Shown here in pieces: positions 19,424-31,000 of a DNA stretch of 64,000 nucleotides. Both the position numbers and the translations under genes were made by a program. Numbering within the stretch: position 1 is the stretch's first letter; the number at the start of each line of letters is the position of its first letter. This DNA comes from JAFMDF01 sp965277445 (GTDB lineage: Bacteria; Bacteroidota; Bacteroidia; Chitinophagales; Saprospiraceae): positions 310,001 through 374,000 of the forward strand of contig CBDICY010000002.1 of assembly GCA_965277445.1 (NCBI GenBank). Reading direction: 5' to 3'. The notes below the pieces were generated by a model. The model made no database searches. It was not told the origin of the DNA and saw only the letters and a program-made list of their open reading frames with translations.

Positions 19424-19756
19424 TTCCAGTCGTAGCGCTGGAAGGTAATATAAGCTAGATTAAAGGGGTTTCTTATAAAAGTGAGCTTTCTAAGGTTTTG
19501 TAGAGGCAATATCTAGCATTTGCAAAAGTCATCGTATTCTCAATAAGCTTAAAAAATTTACGCCAAAAAAGGCAATCAGCAGGTATTGCCCCTACAGGAG
19601 TATCTACAAACTGAAAGGTTTCTTATATACTTGACATAAGAAAATCCTTATCTAAATTATTACCTATATTGGTATAAAGATACTTTATTTAGCAGAAGGC
19701 TTACAAAAACAGAAAACTAGTAGCAATTAAATTACTACATAAGTAATTTTTATCCG

Positions 19757-19786
19757 TCCGGCAATCTAAAAATTGTCGGATTTTTT
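19757..19786 (+). terminator. Rho-independent terminator before the exporter operon
   Basis: A 9-bp stem (TCCGGCAAT with ATTGTCGGA, one G-U pair), 6-nt loop, then TTTTTT. It ends the tetR/small-gene transcript about 60 bp before the ABC transporter start. Confidence 0.8.
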
Positions 19787-19846
19787 ATGAACAATTTAGA
19801 TAGTTTTACTTTTATATACAATAGTTAAGCTAACAAAAATAATTAA

Positions 19847-21574
19847 ATGGATAGTAAAGAATTAAACTGGAAGCCATTAAAACGGATGTACGGTTTATTA
19901 AGTTTAGATCGAAAAGATATTAGTTATATTTATCTCTATGCTATTTTTGGAGGTATCATTACCTTGAGTCTTCCTTTGGGGGTTCAAGCAATTATTGGTT
20001 TGATTGCAGGTGGCACCATGTCTAATTCCTTATATATTTTAGTGGGCATCGTTACATTAGGAACTGCACTAACTGGGATTTTAAAAATCATGCAATTGGT
20101 AGTCGCAGAAACTTTACAACGTCGTATTTTTGTCCGTTCTGCTTTTGAATTTGCATTGAGGCTTCCTAATATACGACTGGAAAGTGTGCAAAATGCCTAT
20201 CCACCAGAGTTAGTCAATCGTTTTTTTGATACCCTGACCATTCAAAAAGGATTACCTAAAATTCTGATGGATTTTTCTACAGCAGTACTAAACATTATTT
20301 TTGGTTTAATTCTCATTGCTTTTTATCATCCATTTTTTGCTTTTTTTGGCATTTTTCTATGCTTTTCCGTAAGTATGATTTTTTGGGCAACTGCTTCGGG
20401 AGGGCTAAAAACGAGTTTAAAAGAAAGTAAATATAAATATGCCGTCGCTCATTGGTTAGAAGAGATAGCTAGAGCAAATACTACTTTTAAATTATCCAAT
20501 GGTGGTCGTTTTTCCATGCAAAAAACGGATGGTCTAGTCGTCAATTATCTAGATGCTCGAAAATCTCACTTTAGGATTCTAATGATTCAGTTTGCCAGTA
20601 TGATTGGTTTTAAAACCCTGATTACCGCAGCCTTATTATTATTAGGTAGTCTATTAGTGGTCGAAAATCAAATTAATATCGGTCAGTTTGTAGCAGCAGA
20701 GATTGTCGTTTTATTAGTCATTGCCGCTGTAGAAAAATTAATTCTAAGCATGGAAACAATTTATGATATGCTCACCGCCTTAGAAAAGATTGGACTCGTC
20801 ATGGATATTCCTTTGGATAAAGAAGGAGGCGTCTCCTTCAAAGAGGTGGATACTGGAAAAGGGATTGCGGTTGAAATGAATAATGTTAGTTTTAAATTTA
20901 AGAATGATGATAATTATACGTTGAGAAATATCTCAATGGATATTCAGCCCAATGAAAAAATCTGTATCGCAGGGTACAATCGTGCTGGAAAAAGTACCTT
21001 AGTCCGTTTAATCACTGGTTTTTTTCACCAGTACGAAGGGAGCATTACTTTTAACGGTATTCCCGTTACCAATCTGAATATCAAAGATTTGCACAATCGA
21101 ATCGGTGAATTTTCTTCCGACTTGGATATATTTGAAGGCAGTATTTTAGAAAATATTGGCTTGGGGTATCCAAATCTTCCACTTAAAGAAGTAATTGCGG
21201 TCGCAGAAATGATTGGGGTAGATAAATTCATTCGAAAACTGCCTAATGGCTATCAGACACAGTTATTACCTGGTGGAAAAAACATTCCAGGAAGTGTAAG
21301 AAATAAGCTGATTCTAGCTCGTGGATTAGTCACACAACCTCAGTTATTTACCTTAGAAGATGTTTTTGCGAATATGGAAACAGATGACAAAACGCAGATG
21401 ATTGAATTATTAACCAACCGTCAAAATAACTGGACGTTAGTAGGGGTAAGTGATGATGTCGAATTTGCTAAAAAATGCGATCGCATTCTCATTATGCGCA
21501 AAGGAGAAATCATTGAATCGGGCACTTTTGAGGAAATCAAAGAAGGTGTTCATTTTAATAAAGTGTTTAAGTAA
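19847..21574 (+). CDS. ABC half-exporter with degenerate nucleotide-binding domain
   Basis: 575 residues: a type-I exporter membrane domain of about six segments (about 25-310), then a nucleotide-binding domain (about 335-575). Walker A is intact (GYNRAGKST, about 376-384). Every other catalytic motif departs from consensus: the Q-loop region reads EFSSD instead of xPQD (about 421); the LSGGQ signature reads IPGSV (about 479); Walker B with the catalytic Glu reads LFTLED instead of hhhhDE (about 498-503); the D-loop is ANME; the switch His is replaced in VGVSDD (about 533). It resembles HlyB-type transporters without the peptidase-like N-terminal domain. The operon continues with HlyD- and TolC-type genes, so export across both membranes is likely. 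Substrate unknown. Whether it hydrolyses ATP normally is doubtful. Confidence 0.88.
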   Translation: MDSKELNWKPLKRMYGLLSLDRKDISYIYLYAIFGGIITLSLPLGVQAIIGLIAGGTMSNSLYILVGIVTLGTALTGILKIMQLVVAETLQRRIFVRSAFEFALRLPNIRLESVQNAYPPELVNRFFDTLTIQKGLPKILMDFSTAVLNIIFGLILIAFYHPFFAFFGIFLCFSVSMIFWATASGGLKTSLKESKYKYAVAHWLEEIARANTTFKLSNGGRFSMQKTDGLVVNYLDARKSHFRILMIQFASMIGFKTLITAALLLLGSLLVVENQINIGQFVAAEIVVLLVIAAVEKLILSMETIYDMLTALEKIGLVMDIPLDKEGGVSFKEVDTGKGIAVEMNNVSFKFKNDDNYTLRNISMDIQPNEKICIAGYNRAGKSTLVRLITGFFHQYEGSITFNGIPVTNLNIKDLHNRIGEFSSDLDIFEGSILENIGLGYPNLPLKEVIAVAEMIGVDKFIRKLPNGYQTQLLPGGKNIPGSVRNKLILARGLVTQPQLFTLEDVFANMETDDKTQMIELLTNRQNNWTLVGVSDDVEFAKKCDRILIMRKGEIIESGTFEEIKEGVHFNKVFK

Positions 21575-21640
21575 GGGATTGGGTAAAATCCTTAATTTAT
21601 AAAAAATAATCCTTTCAACTTTATAAGGCTATTATTAGAG

Positions 21641-21698
21641 ATTGTTTGATGGTTAAGTTGTTACGAGAACAATTCAACAATTATAACCATCAAACAAT
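21641..21698 (+). repeat. 14-bp inverted repeat between exporter genes
   Basis: ATTGTTTGATGGTT (21641-21654) pairs perfectly with AACCATCAAACAAT (21685-21698); the inner bases AGTTGTT/AACAATT extend the stem imperfectly. It lies in the 199-bp gap between the ABC and adaptor genes, without a U-tract. It may stabilise or process the operon mRNA and set different transporter and adaptor levels. Confidence 0.55.
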
Positions 21699-21773
21699 TT
21701 ACACATAGCTAGTTGCGAATTAGAATTTATTAAAATACCAGATTCTACATCACTCCAATACAAAAAAAATACG

Positions 21774-23147
21774 ATGCTAAACATATCACCCAATTCTGTC
21801 ACAGAACGAATGAATAAAAGCGATTATCAATCGTTTCAAAAAATAGAATTACCTGCTTCAAATCGGATGTTTAAATTCTGGTTAAATAACACTTTTATCA
21901 TCCTATTTCTATTACTCTTTTTACCTTGGACGCAGAATATTCAAACCAAAGGAAAAGTGACCACCGTTAAACCTGGTCAACGTCCTCAAAGCATTGAGGC
22001 AACTATTGCTGGTCGGATAGACGAGTGGTTTGTTAGAGAAGGGCAATTTGTCAAAAAGGGGGATACGATTGCCCATTTAGCCGAGATAAAAGTAGCTTAT
22101 TTTGATAGCGATTTAGTGAATCGAACACAACAGCAGGTAATAGCAAAATCTGGTTCGATTACCGCATATGGTCAAAAAGCCAATGCTTTAGATCGGCAGA
22201 TAAAGGCAATGCAGCAAGAATTAGGATTCAAAAAAGAACAATTAGAAAACAAAGTCCAACAAGCGGCTTTTAAGATAGAAAGTGCTAAAGCAGCTTTAGC
22301 ACAAGCAGAGATTGATTACCAAATTGCAGAGTACCAATATCGTCGAACGGATACCCTTTTCCAAAAGGGCATCAAATCTTTGACTGATTTGGAAGAAAAA
22401 CGCCTAAAAATGCAAGCCACCTCTGCTAAAGTAGTCGCGGCAACTAGTAAATTAGCTGAGGCAAAAAATAATCAACAAATTGCACAATTAGATTTTAGCA
22501 CTATTGAAAACGAATACGCCAATAAAATTGCTAAAGCGCAGAGTGATAAATTCAGCACGCTATCTGCTCAATATGATGCGCAGGGTAGTATTAATAAACT
22601 AGAAAATCAGTACCAAAATTATTTGCGCAGATCCGATTTTTATTATGTAACCGCTCCCCAAGATTGTTACATCAATCAAGCCTTGAAAAAAGGGATTGGA
22701 GAAACGGTGAAAGCAGGAGAGGCTTTAGTGACGATTATGCCTGCTGATTTTGATTTAGCCGTAGAATTGTTTGTTTTGCCAATGGATTTACCCCTGATAG
22801 AATTAGGAGAAGAAGTCCGATTTATTTTTGATGGTTGGCCCGCCTTTGTTTTTAGCGGCTGGCCAGGGTTGTCTTTTGGTACCTATCATGGTCATGTAAT
22901 GGCCATCGAAAATAATATCAGCAAAAATGGAAAATATCGAATATTGGTCCGTTCTCACGAAGACAAGCCTTGGCCTAAGGCATTACGGGTTGGTTCTGGT
23001 GCACAAGGCATTGCTTTACTCAATAATGTACCTATTTGGTATGAATTGTGGCGGCAATTGAATGGTTTTCCGCCAGATTTTTATGATGAAGATACTGGAA
23101 GTGGAGTAAAACCAAAGATGAAAGCACCTGTGAAATCGTTGAAATAA
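21774..23147 (+). CDS. HlyD-family membrane fusion protein
   Basis: 457 residues. A short cytoplasmic N-terminus is followed by one transmembrane helix (about 35-58, TFIILFLLLFLPW). A lipoyl/barrel-sandwich half (about 60-110) contains IEATIAGRIDEWFVREGQFV then KKGDTIAHL. A long alpha-helical hairpin of coiled coil runs about 120-290, then the second barrel half (TAPQDCYINQALKKGIGETV) and a beta-barrel to about 440. This is the periplasmic adaptor linking an inner-membrane transporter to TolC. It is 199 bp after the ABC gene and 7 bp before the TolC-type gene. The unusually short C-terminal tail (VKPKMKAPVKSLK) is basic. Confident in family; the substrate cannot be read. Confidence 0.92.
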   Translation: MLNISPNSVTERMNKSDYQSFQKIELPASNRMFKFWLNNTFIILFLLLFLPWTQNIQTKGKVTTVKPGQRPQSIEATIAGRIDEWFVREGQFVKKGDTIAHLAEIKVAYFDSDLVNRTQQQVIAKSGSITAYGQKANALDRQIKAMQQELGFKKEQLENKVQQAAFKIESAKAALAQAEIDYQIAEYQYRRTDTLFQKGIKSLTDLEEKRLKMQATSAKVVAATSKLAEAKNNQQIAQLDFSTIENEYANKIAKAQSDKFSTLSAQYDAQGSINKLENQYQNYLRRSDFYYVTAPQDCYINQALKKGIGETVKAGEALVTIMPADFDLAVELFVLPMDLPLIELGEEVRFIFDGWPAFVFSGWPGLSFGTYHGHVMAIENNISKNGKYRILVRSHEDKPWPKALRVGSGAQGIALLNNVPIWYELWRQLNGFPPDFYDEDTGSGVKPKMKAPVKSLK

Positions 23148-23154
23148 AATAAAA

Positions 23155-24600
23155 ATGACTCAATTAGTTAAAGATATAGGGAAAGTAGGATGTTTGATTC
23201 TTCTAACCTATCCTGCATTTGCTCAAAAAATAGATAGTACTAAAGTCTTAACAGAAACGGCTTATTTAGCGTGGGTACGGCAATATCATCCTGTCATTCA
23301 ACAAGCTAACTTACTGAATAGGGTAGGGGACGCCTATCAATTAAAAGCTAGAGGTGGTTTTGATCCGAAAATTGCAGGAGATATCCAACGAAAATCTTTT
23401 GATGGGAAAACTTACTTTACGATAGGAGAGACGGGGCTAAAAATTCCAAGTTGGTTAGGCGCAGAATTTAAAGTAGGATATAATTGGACGAATGGTATTT
23501 TTCTAAATCCAGAAAATAACTTACCCTCAGCTGGACAAGCCTATGCAGGCGTAAAATGGTCATTGGCTAGAGGTTTGATGATTGACGAGCGCCGTGCTGC
23601 CCTCCAGCAAGCAAAAATCATGATTCAAGCAAATGTGGTAGAACAGCAAGCAATTGTCAACGATCTACTCTTAGATGCGGGAAAAGCCTATTGGGAATGG
23701 GTCAATGCTTATAATGATTTAAAGATTTTCGAGGAGGCTCATCGCTTGGCGAAAGTTAGATTAACAGGAGTCAAAAGTAGTTTTTTACAGGGCGACAAAC
23801 CCGCTATTGATACTTTGGAAAGTACCATTCAAGTACAAACCCGTCAAATAGCCGTCAATGATGCGAAAGTCGTTTATGAAAATAGTCGACGTTATTTATC
23901 CAATTTTTTATGGTATGAAAATGAATTGCCCGTAGAAGTAAGTGATTTATTAAGCCCTCCATTTTATAAGGCACTAGGTTTACCCGAAAGTAACATAGAT
24001 CTTGAAGATATATTAGGGAATCTCAACGAAAACCATCCCACTTTAAGACAGTACAACTTTAAATTACAAGATTTAGCAATCAATAGACGCTTAAAACAAG
24101 AGGCCTTAAAACCACAAGTAGATGTCGAGTTTAACTTCTTAGCAGACGGGATAGACTTTGTTAATAAACCCAAAGATGCAAATAATTTGGATGGTTTAAA
24201 TTCCTTATTGACCGAAAATTATAAAGCAGGTATCAGAGTAGGTATGTCCCTTTTTAGACGAAAGGCAAGGGCGGATATTGCATTGGTAGATATAAAGCTG
24301 TTGGATACCAATTATAAACTACGACAAAAGACCCAAGCAATCAAAAATAAAGTATTAAATTATCAAGCACTTTTAGATAATTCTCGACAACAGGTTGCGG
24401 TCAATCAATCTATGGTTACCAATTATCAAGATTTACTAGTTGCCGAAAACGAAAAATTTAGGTTCGGCGAAAGTTCTATTTTTCTACTAAATAGCCGTGA
24501 ACAAAAGTTGATTAATGCTCAATTGAAATTAGTAAAATTACTGACTTTATATCAGAAGAATCGATTAGGTTTGATTTGGAGTGCGGGACAGTTGCAGTAA
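23155..24600 (+). CDS. TolC-family outer-membrane channel
   Basis: 481 residues with a signal peptide (cleavage near YPAFAQ, about residue 24). Two repeats of the OEP/TolC fold are visible as paired long amphipathic helices: about 120-260 (QAKIMIQANVVEQQAIVNDL) and about 300-470 (INRRLKQEALKPQVDVEFNF, ending in LKLVKLLTLYQKNRLGLIW). It forms the outer-membrane beta-barrel and periplasmic tunnel that docks to the HlyD-type adaptor encoded 7 bp upstream; the two genes are surely co-transcribed. It completes a three-part exporter operon. No hairpin terminator is obvious in the following 100 bp. Confidence 0.92.
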   Translation: MTQLVKDIGKVGCLILLTYPAFAQKIDSTKVLTETAYLAWVRQYHPVIQQANLLNRVGDAYQLKARGGFDPKIAGDIQRKSFDGKTYFTIGETGLKIPSWLGAEFKVGYNWTNGIFLNPENNLPSAGQAYAGVKWSLARGLMIDERRAALQQAKIMIQANVVEQQAIVNDLLLDAGKAYWEWVNAYNDLKIFEEAHRLAKVRLTGVKSSFLQGDKPAIDTLESTIQVQTRQIAVNDAKVVYENSRRYLSNFLWYENELPVEVSDLLSPPFYKALGLPESNIDLEDILGNLNENHPTLRQYNFKLQDLAINRRLKQEALKPQVDVEFNFLADGIDFVNKPKDANNLDGLNSLLTENYKAGIRVGMSLFRRKARADIALVDIKLLDTNYKLRQKTQAIKNKVLNYQALLDNSRQQVAVNQSMVTNYQDLLVAENEKFRFGESSIFLLNSREQKLINAQLKLVKLLTLYQKNRLGLIWSAGQLQ

Positions 24601-25020
24601 AATAACTTCTTCGGATGCTTAGCCCTTTCTAGCTACACTTACTGCAAAAAAGCGATAATATCTTCCTCTGCCGCCAAGAGATAGCCTGCAAAATTATAAG
24701 TATCTCTTTTTTAGATTAGAAAATCTAGTTTATGAGGCCCATTCATTTTATTGGAAGAATAGTTAAATTTATCAGCAAAAAAACATAATTCTTTAAGTAA
24801 CATTTAATAAAAAATAGTATCTTTGATAAACTTTCCAAGTTTTAGTAAAGACTATATTTCCCCATAATTATTTCCTCCAAAAAAATCATTAAAAGCAGGT
24901 TACAAATCATATTTAAAAATGACCTAAATCATTTTTTCCTAAAACGAATATTTATATTTTTGATACAACTTTTAAATATAATTACTCTTCGTTTTTTATC
25001 CGCTCAAACCATTGGCATTA
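24601..25020. other. Intergenic region before the 2618-residue protein
   Basis: 420 bp without a credible gene. The only recognised signal is the TATTTTTG box at 24955-24962. No strong terminator for the exporter operon was seen. Confidence 0.6.
24955..24962 (+). promoter_or_regulatory. Candidate -7 box of the giant T9SS gene
   Basis: TATTTTTG matches the Bacteroidota TAnnTTTG box and lies 58 bp upstream of the chosen ATG. No clear TTG is present at the -33 spacing, so the promoter is incomplete by consensus. Confidence 0.4.
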
Positions 25021-28000
25021 ATGAGACACACAAAAACAAGCTTTTTAACTACTTTTATCTGTTTACTTTTAGCCATTCCTACAGCCTTTACTCAAAGCTA
25101 TAACAATACCCAGTCTACTGGTAAAATAATCTATCATTTTCCACCACCAATAGATGATCCGAGTTTTCCATTCAAGGTCGTAACGATTGAGGAAACGACA
25201 CCTGAGTGGGCAAAATTATTATACGAGTCCAATCCTAATATTAGAGTAATTAGAAAATTATACCATAAATGGCGGCAAAAAAATCCAGACATTCGCAATG
25301 GACATACTCGTAATTTCCGAAAGTTATCAGGCTATCTAGCCTATAATAATTTTGTGAATGATGATGGATTCATTGAGATTCCTACCAATAAAGAACTCGC
25401 AGCAGAAAGTGCGAAAATTTTAAAAGATAGAGCTAAGGGGAAAGAAAAAGGCGAGCGTAGGACTAGCCTAAATGCCAATAACACCACTTGGCAATTAGTT
25501 GGTCCAACTTTTATGAAAAGTACAAGCGGGGTAGTGACTGATCGACAAATCAATATTTATTCCATTACTCAATCGCTTTCGAATACGGATATTTTATATT
25601 GCACCTCTGAATCAGGAGGCACGGTTTTTAAAACAACTGACCACGGGGATAACTGGTTTAGTGTTTCAGATGATTTGATTACAAATATGGGGTCAAGAAA
25701 CATCGAAGTAGCTCCTTCTAATCCTAACATCGTTTACCTCTGTACCAAACATGATATTTATAAAACGACGGTTGGGGGGAATGTTTGGAATTCTGTTTAC
25801 AACGCAAATAATAGTTCCAACTTAACGCTAATTATTCATCCGACTAATCCTGATATTGTGATGGCCGGAGGATCAAATGGAATTCTGAAAACCATAGATG
25901 GAGGAACAACTTGGACCAATCCACTCCCCGCCAAAACAGTCTATGATTTACGATATAAACCGGGAGATACCCAGACAATTTATGCTTTAGTAGATAATTC
26001 AACCACTAAACAAACAGATTTTTACAAATCAACTGATGGCGGTGATACCTGGACAGTCAGGTCTACTGGTTGGCCTAATGAATCATCTAATGGGAATAAA
26101 GGCGGCCAGATGACCACTTCTGATGGGCATCCTGAATATATCTATGCTTTTGTTGGTGCTAATTGGACAGCTTCTCCAGAAGGTGTTAATATCAAAATTT
26201 TAAAAAGTACGGACTACGGTGAAAGTTGGACAACAGTTGTAGATTATGATAATGACTTTGGTATCAATGATGGACAAGGGTATTACGATTGGGATATTGA
26301 AATGTCGGATACCAACCCTAATGTTGTTTTTGGTGGCACGCAAGGCAGGTGGGTCACTAAAGATGGTTTTCAAACCATTAATCAGGATATTGGCAGTTTA
26401 GGTCATGCCGATGTGCAAGAAACTTTATTTAACGGAACAGATTTATGGGTCGTTAATGATGGGGGAATTATTTTATTTGCAGATGAAAATTTTCAAAGCT
26501 ATACGGCTAAATCTAAAGGCATCAATGCCATCAGTTATTGGAGTTTCGATCAAGGCTGGAATAAGGATGTATCTTCTGGTACGCACTATCATAATGGTAC
26601 GTCCATCATGCACGAAAACTATGAAACCAATATTGGCATCACTTTAGGCGGTGCAGAACCTTCTTTTTCTTTAGTAGCACATCCTAGTGGGGAAAAAATG
26701 GTTTCCAAAGGCTATGGCTCTGTCAATGGTTATACTATGCCCGATGCACAAGATGGGGCTTATAATCGCTTTAGTTATAACTTGACCCCAAATATTCATT
26801 CTTATTCAGGCAATAATGTGGGGGTTCATCCCTTAGCCACGGAGACCCATTTTCTAGGAATAGAAAATGCCTTGATGAAGTCCATAAATTTTGGGGTAAC
26901 TTGGGACACCCTTTATAAATTTCCAAGTACTAATGATTTTATTTGGGATATAGAATTGACTAGAGCGAATACCGATGCTATTTTCATTTCTACTATAGAT
27001 AATGCTGGCGGTAGTTTGTATCGTTCTTTGGATGGTGGACAAAGTTTTACAGAAATTACTTTGCCTAGTCAATTTAGTAATAATCCAAGGACTTTAAATG
27101 TATCTGTTTCTAATGAAGATGCAAATATTTTCTACGTGATGGGGGATAGGTATGGAATCAAAATTGCCAAAACAACGGATGGAGGCATCACTTGGGCAGA
27201 TTTAAATACGCCTACTTTAGCTGCTTACGATGGGCATAAGGTCATGCAAGTAGATGGCACGAATGGGGGAATTTATTTAATGACCACTAGAGCCGTATTT
27301 TATAGAAATAATACTTTATCTGATTGGATTGCATTGACGACGGGAATACCTGCAAATACTTCTTATAATTATATTCGCCCTTTTTATAGAGACAAGGAAT
27401 TAAGGATTGCCACTTCTAGAGGTGTTTACAAAGCCGAATTATATGAGACGCCACAATTATCCAATCAGTTATTGCAGCCAAGTGCCAAAAAGACAACGAC
27501 AGATTGTGCCAGAGATACCTTTTATTTCGATGATTATTCGGTAGTAGAACATGCTGGGGCAACTTGGTCTTGGTCCTTTCCTGGCGCAAGTTATGTAAGC
27601 GCTACAAATGTGCGTAATCCAAAAGTAGTTTTTGGCAATACAGGACAATTTAATGTAACGATGTCCATCACCAAAGGAGGGCAAACATATACAAAAACGG
27701 TAGAAAAAATGATTACCGTTGGTAATAAATGTACAGAGGTAGATAATTTTGCGGGTAAAGCCCTTCAACTCAATAGAACAACCAATGATCGAGCAGTAAC
27801 GGAGGATTTTAACCTCACGACCAATACCTTCACTTTTTCAGCATGGATAAAACCAAGCGAAAGTTTCCAAGCTTTTCAAGGAATATTTTCCAATGGAGTT
27901 TGGTGTGCACATTGTAATGATCAAACCTTAGGTTTAGTCATGAATTATTGGGGCGACCGATTGTATTATCGTTGGCCAGGTTCTACTTCTGGTTGGGCAA

Positions 28001-31000
28001 ATGCTAGTAATTTATATCCAAAGCTAGACGAATGGTCTTATGTTGCTTTTGTCATGTCTCCTGATAAAGTGACCTTATATTTAAATGAAGAAAAATGGGA
28101 ATCTTACATTAGCCACGACCCTGCCACCATCAATCAATTATATCTAGGTTTCGGACATTATACCAAATATTTTAATGGACAAATAGAAGAGGCTACTTTT
28201 TGGAAAAAATCGCTAACCGATCAGGAAATCAAAGAGTTGATGCATTTAACCAAAGACCCCACAACTGACCCTGACTTATTAGCCTATTATCAATTTAATG
28301 AAGATTCAGGAAATATATTAGACAAAGCGGGAGTTACGCCTGCTCGTTTATTGGGTAATGCAGAAAGAATAATTTCTACTGCTCCTGTTGGTGGAGGAAG
28401 CAGTAGAACGCAAACGGAGAGTGCAGGCAATATTCCTTTTCCAGACGCTGATTTTGAAGCTAATTTCACTAGTCAGTCAGGTACAGAAGTGGTCGCTTCA
28501 AAAATTAATAATGCGCCTTATAATTTAAATGGTCTAATAACGGGTGATGCACCTTTAGCCAATGAATATTGGGCAATTCACCGCTATGGAACGGGAGATT
28601 TTGCAGCTAACCTCACTTTTAAAATTTCTATAGATATAAGTACTGGTGATGCTGCCAATCCTTGCCAATACGCTTTGTACAAAAGAGGCAATCGTTCGGA
28701 CGAAGATTGGGGATATTTAGCTACAGCGACTTCCGCAGATGCTGCTACCGATAAAATTACTTTTACGGCAACTGTATCCGAATGGGCGCAGTATTTAATC
28801 GTCAAATCAACTTCTGCCATAATTCGAGGAGATAGTCCTCTTTCGTTAAAAAATACAGTTGTAAACGCTACCTCTGCTGAAAGCAGCTATACTATTTCTG
28901 CGGCTAATTTAAGCACCAATTTACAGATTACCGCACCAGCAGGCTTTGAAATTTCTACCACAAGTGGTTCAGGTTTTACCAATAGTTTAAATTTAAGTCC
29001 AACGGCAGGAAAAATTGCTGCAACGACTATTTATGTACGTTTTACACCAACAGAAAAACGTTTTTATCAAGAATCAATCACACATAGTACCACAGGAGGA
29101 GCAGATTTTTTAATGAGTGTTTCTGCTTACGGCATTGAATTAGATCGATTTCCAGGAACAGCTTTAAAGGTGGATGGTTCTGATGATTATGTAGGGGTTC
29201 CTAATAATTCTTTGTTCCAATTTGGGGCAAACACCGATTTTTCTCTTGCCTTATGGATGAAAACCGATAATTGGCAAAATGACGCCTCCTTACTTTCTAA
29301 TAAAGATTGGGATAGTGGGCACAATAAAGGCTGGAATATTGCCCTAGCCACCGATGGCCAAGGAATTGATATCAATGTAGGAGATGGTAGCAATCGAGCA
29401 GATTTACAAGCGGGCAATATTAATGATGGACAATGGCATCACATCGCCGCCACTTTTGATAGAGATGGACAAGTAAGTTTATTTATTGATGGTGTTTTAG
29501 CACAAAATACTTCTATGGCAAATGTTGGAGATATAGATAATACATTCCCGATAGGATTTGGTAGAGATGGAGAGAATGAATATTTCTTTGATGGTTTATT
29601 AGATGAAATAAATATTTGGAATACGGTAATTACCATAGAACAAATAAGAGAACAAATGCATTTGACCTTAGTGGGTAATGAATCCAATTTACTAGCCTAT
29701 TATCAATTTAATGAGGTTTTTGGAGATGCTATTGATTATATTAATAACCTCAATGGAACGTTTTACAAAGAAGCTACTCGTAGTACGGCAACTGAACCCG
29801 TAGGTGGTGGTTTTTCTAATACCCAAACAAGTCCAAGTGGCACTATTACTTTTAACAATATTGATATTCAAGCCGTTTTTAATAATGCCACTACAGATAA
29901 TGTAGTCGCTACTAAATTAATATTAGCTCCAAATGACGATATAGGAATTGGTGCAAGTGAAACGGCAGCAGATCAACAATATTGGATTGTCAATCGCTAT
30001 GGTGGGGCAAATGATATGGATGCGAATTTGACCTTTACCTTAGCAGAAGACATAACGGAGTCAGCGTCAGCAAGTAGTATTAAATTATATGGCAGAAATC
30101 AAACAAGCGATGGAGATTGGACATTGATTGCGACAGCCAATAGTATTGATGCTACGAATAATACCGCCACTTTTAATAATGTCCTGACTTACCACCAATA
30201 CTTAATTACCAAAGCCCCTTTTCCTAAAGTCTCGGTGGATAAAGATAATTTAGCTTTTGGAAATGTGGATGTCGATACAAATAGTACAACGGTATCTTTC
30301 ACCGTCGCTGGTACAGATTTGACCACAGATATCAATCTTATTGCTCCTGCTGGTTTTGAAATTTCATTAGCAAGTGGTACTGGTTTTACCAATAATTTAA
30401 CAATAGCACAATCAGGTGGGGCAGTAGCTACGACAACTATTTATGTGCGCTTTTCACCGACTACTAATGGGTATCAAGCGGGCGATATTGCCGTTACCAG
30501 TACAGGTGCAAGCAATCACCTAATTAGGGTAGATGGAACTGGAATTTCACCAGAAATTGAACTAAGACAAGCTGCTACTATTTTGGCAAGTGGCAATACG
30601 ATTGATTTTGGTAATTTGGCGGTAAGTAGTTCAAAAAATATTTATTTCACTATAAAAAACACCGATTTAGGCGTTTTAGATTTACCTAATATACCAACTA
30701 TAACGGTTTCTGGAACGGATGCGAATGATTTTGTTATAACAGCAAGTCCGTCCGATACTTCCCTAACAGCAAATGAAAGTACTACTTTTAAAGTAACTTT
30801 TACCCCTAGTTCAGCAGGGGCAAAATCTGCGATGATTAGCCTTATCAATAATGATTCAGATGAAAATTCTTATATCTTAAATTTAACAGGTTTGGGTGAT
30901 CCTGTTCCGACGATTGCCGTTAGTAATTTGACGGATTTTGGCAATCAATTAGTAGGTAGTACATCTGTAGAAAAATTTTATACTATTTCGGGTACAAATT

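Noticed and set aside
25012..25020. TTG start for the 2618-residue protein
   Set aside because: The ATG at 25021 directly starts a typical signal peptide; no feature favours the TTG.
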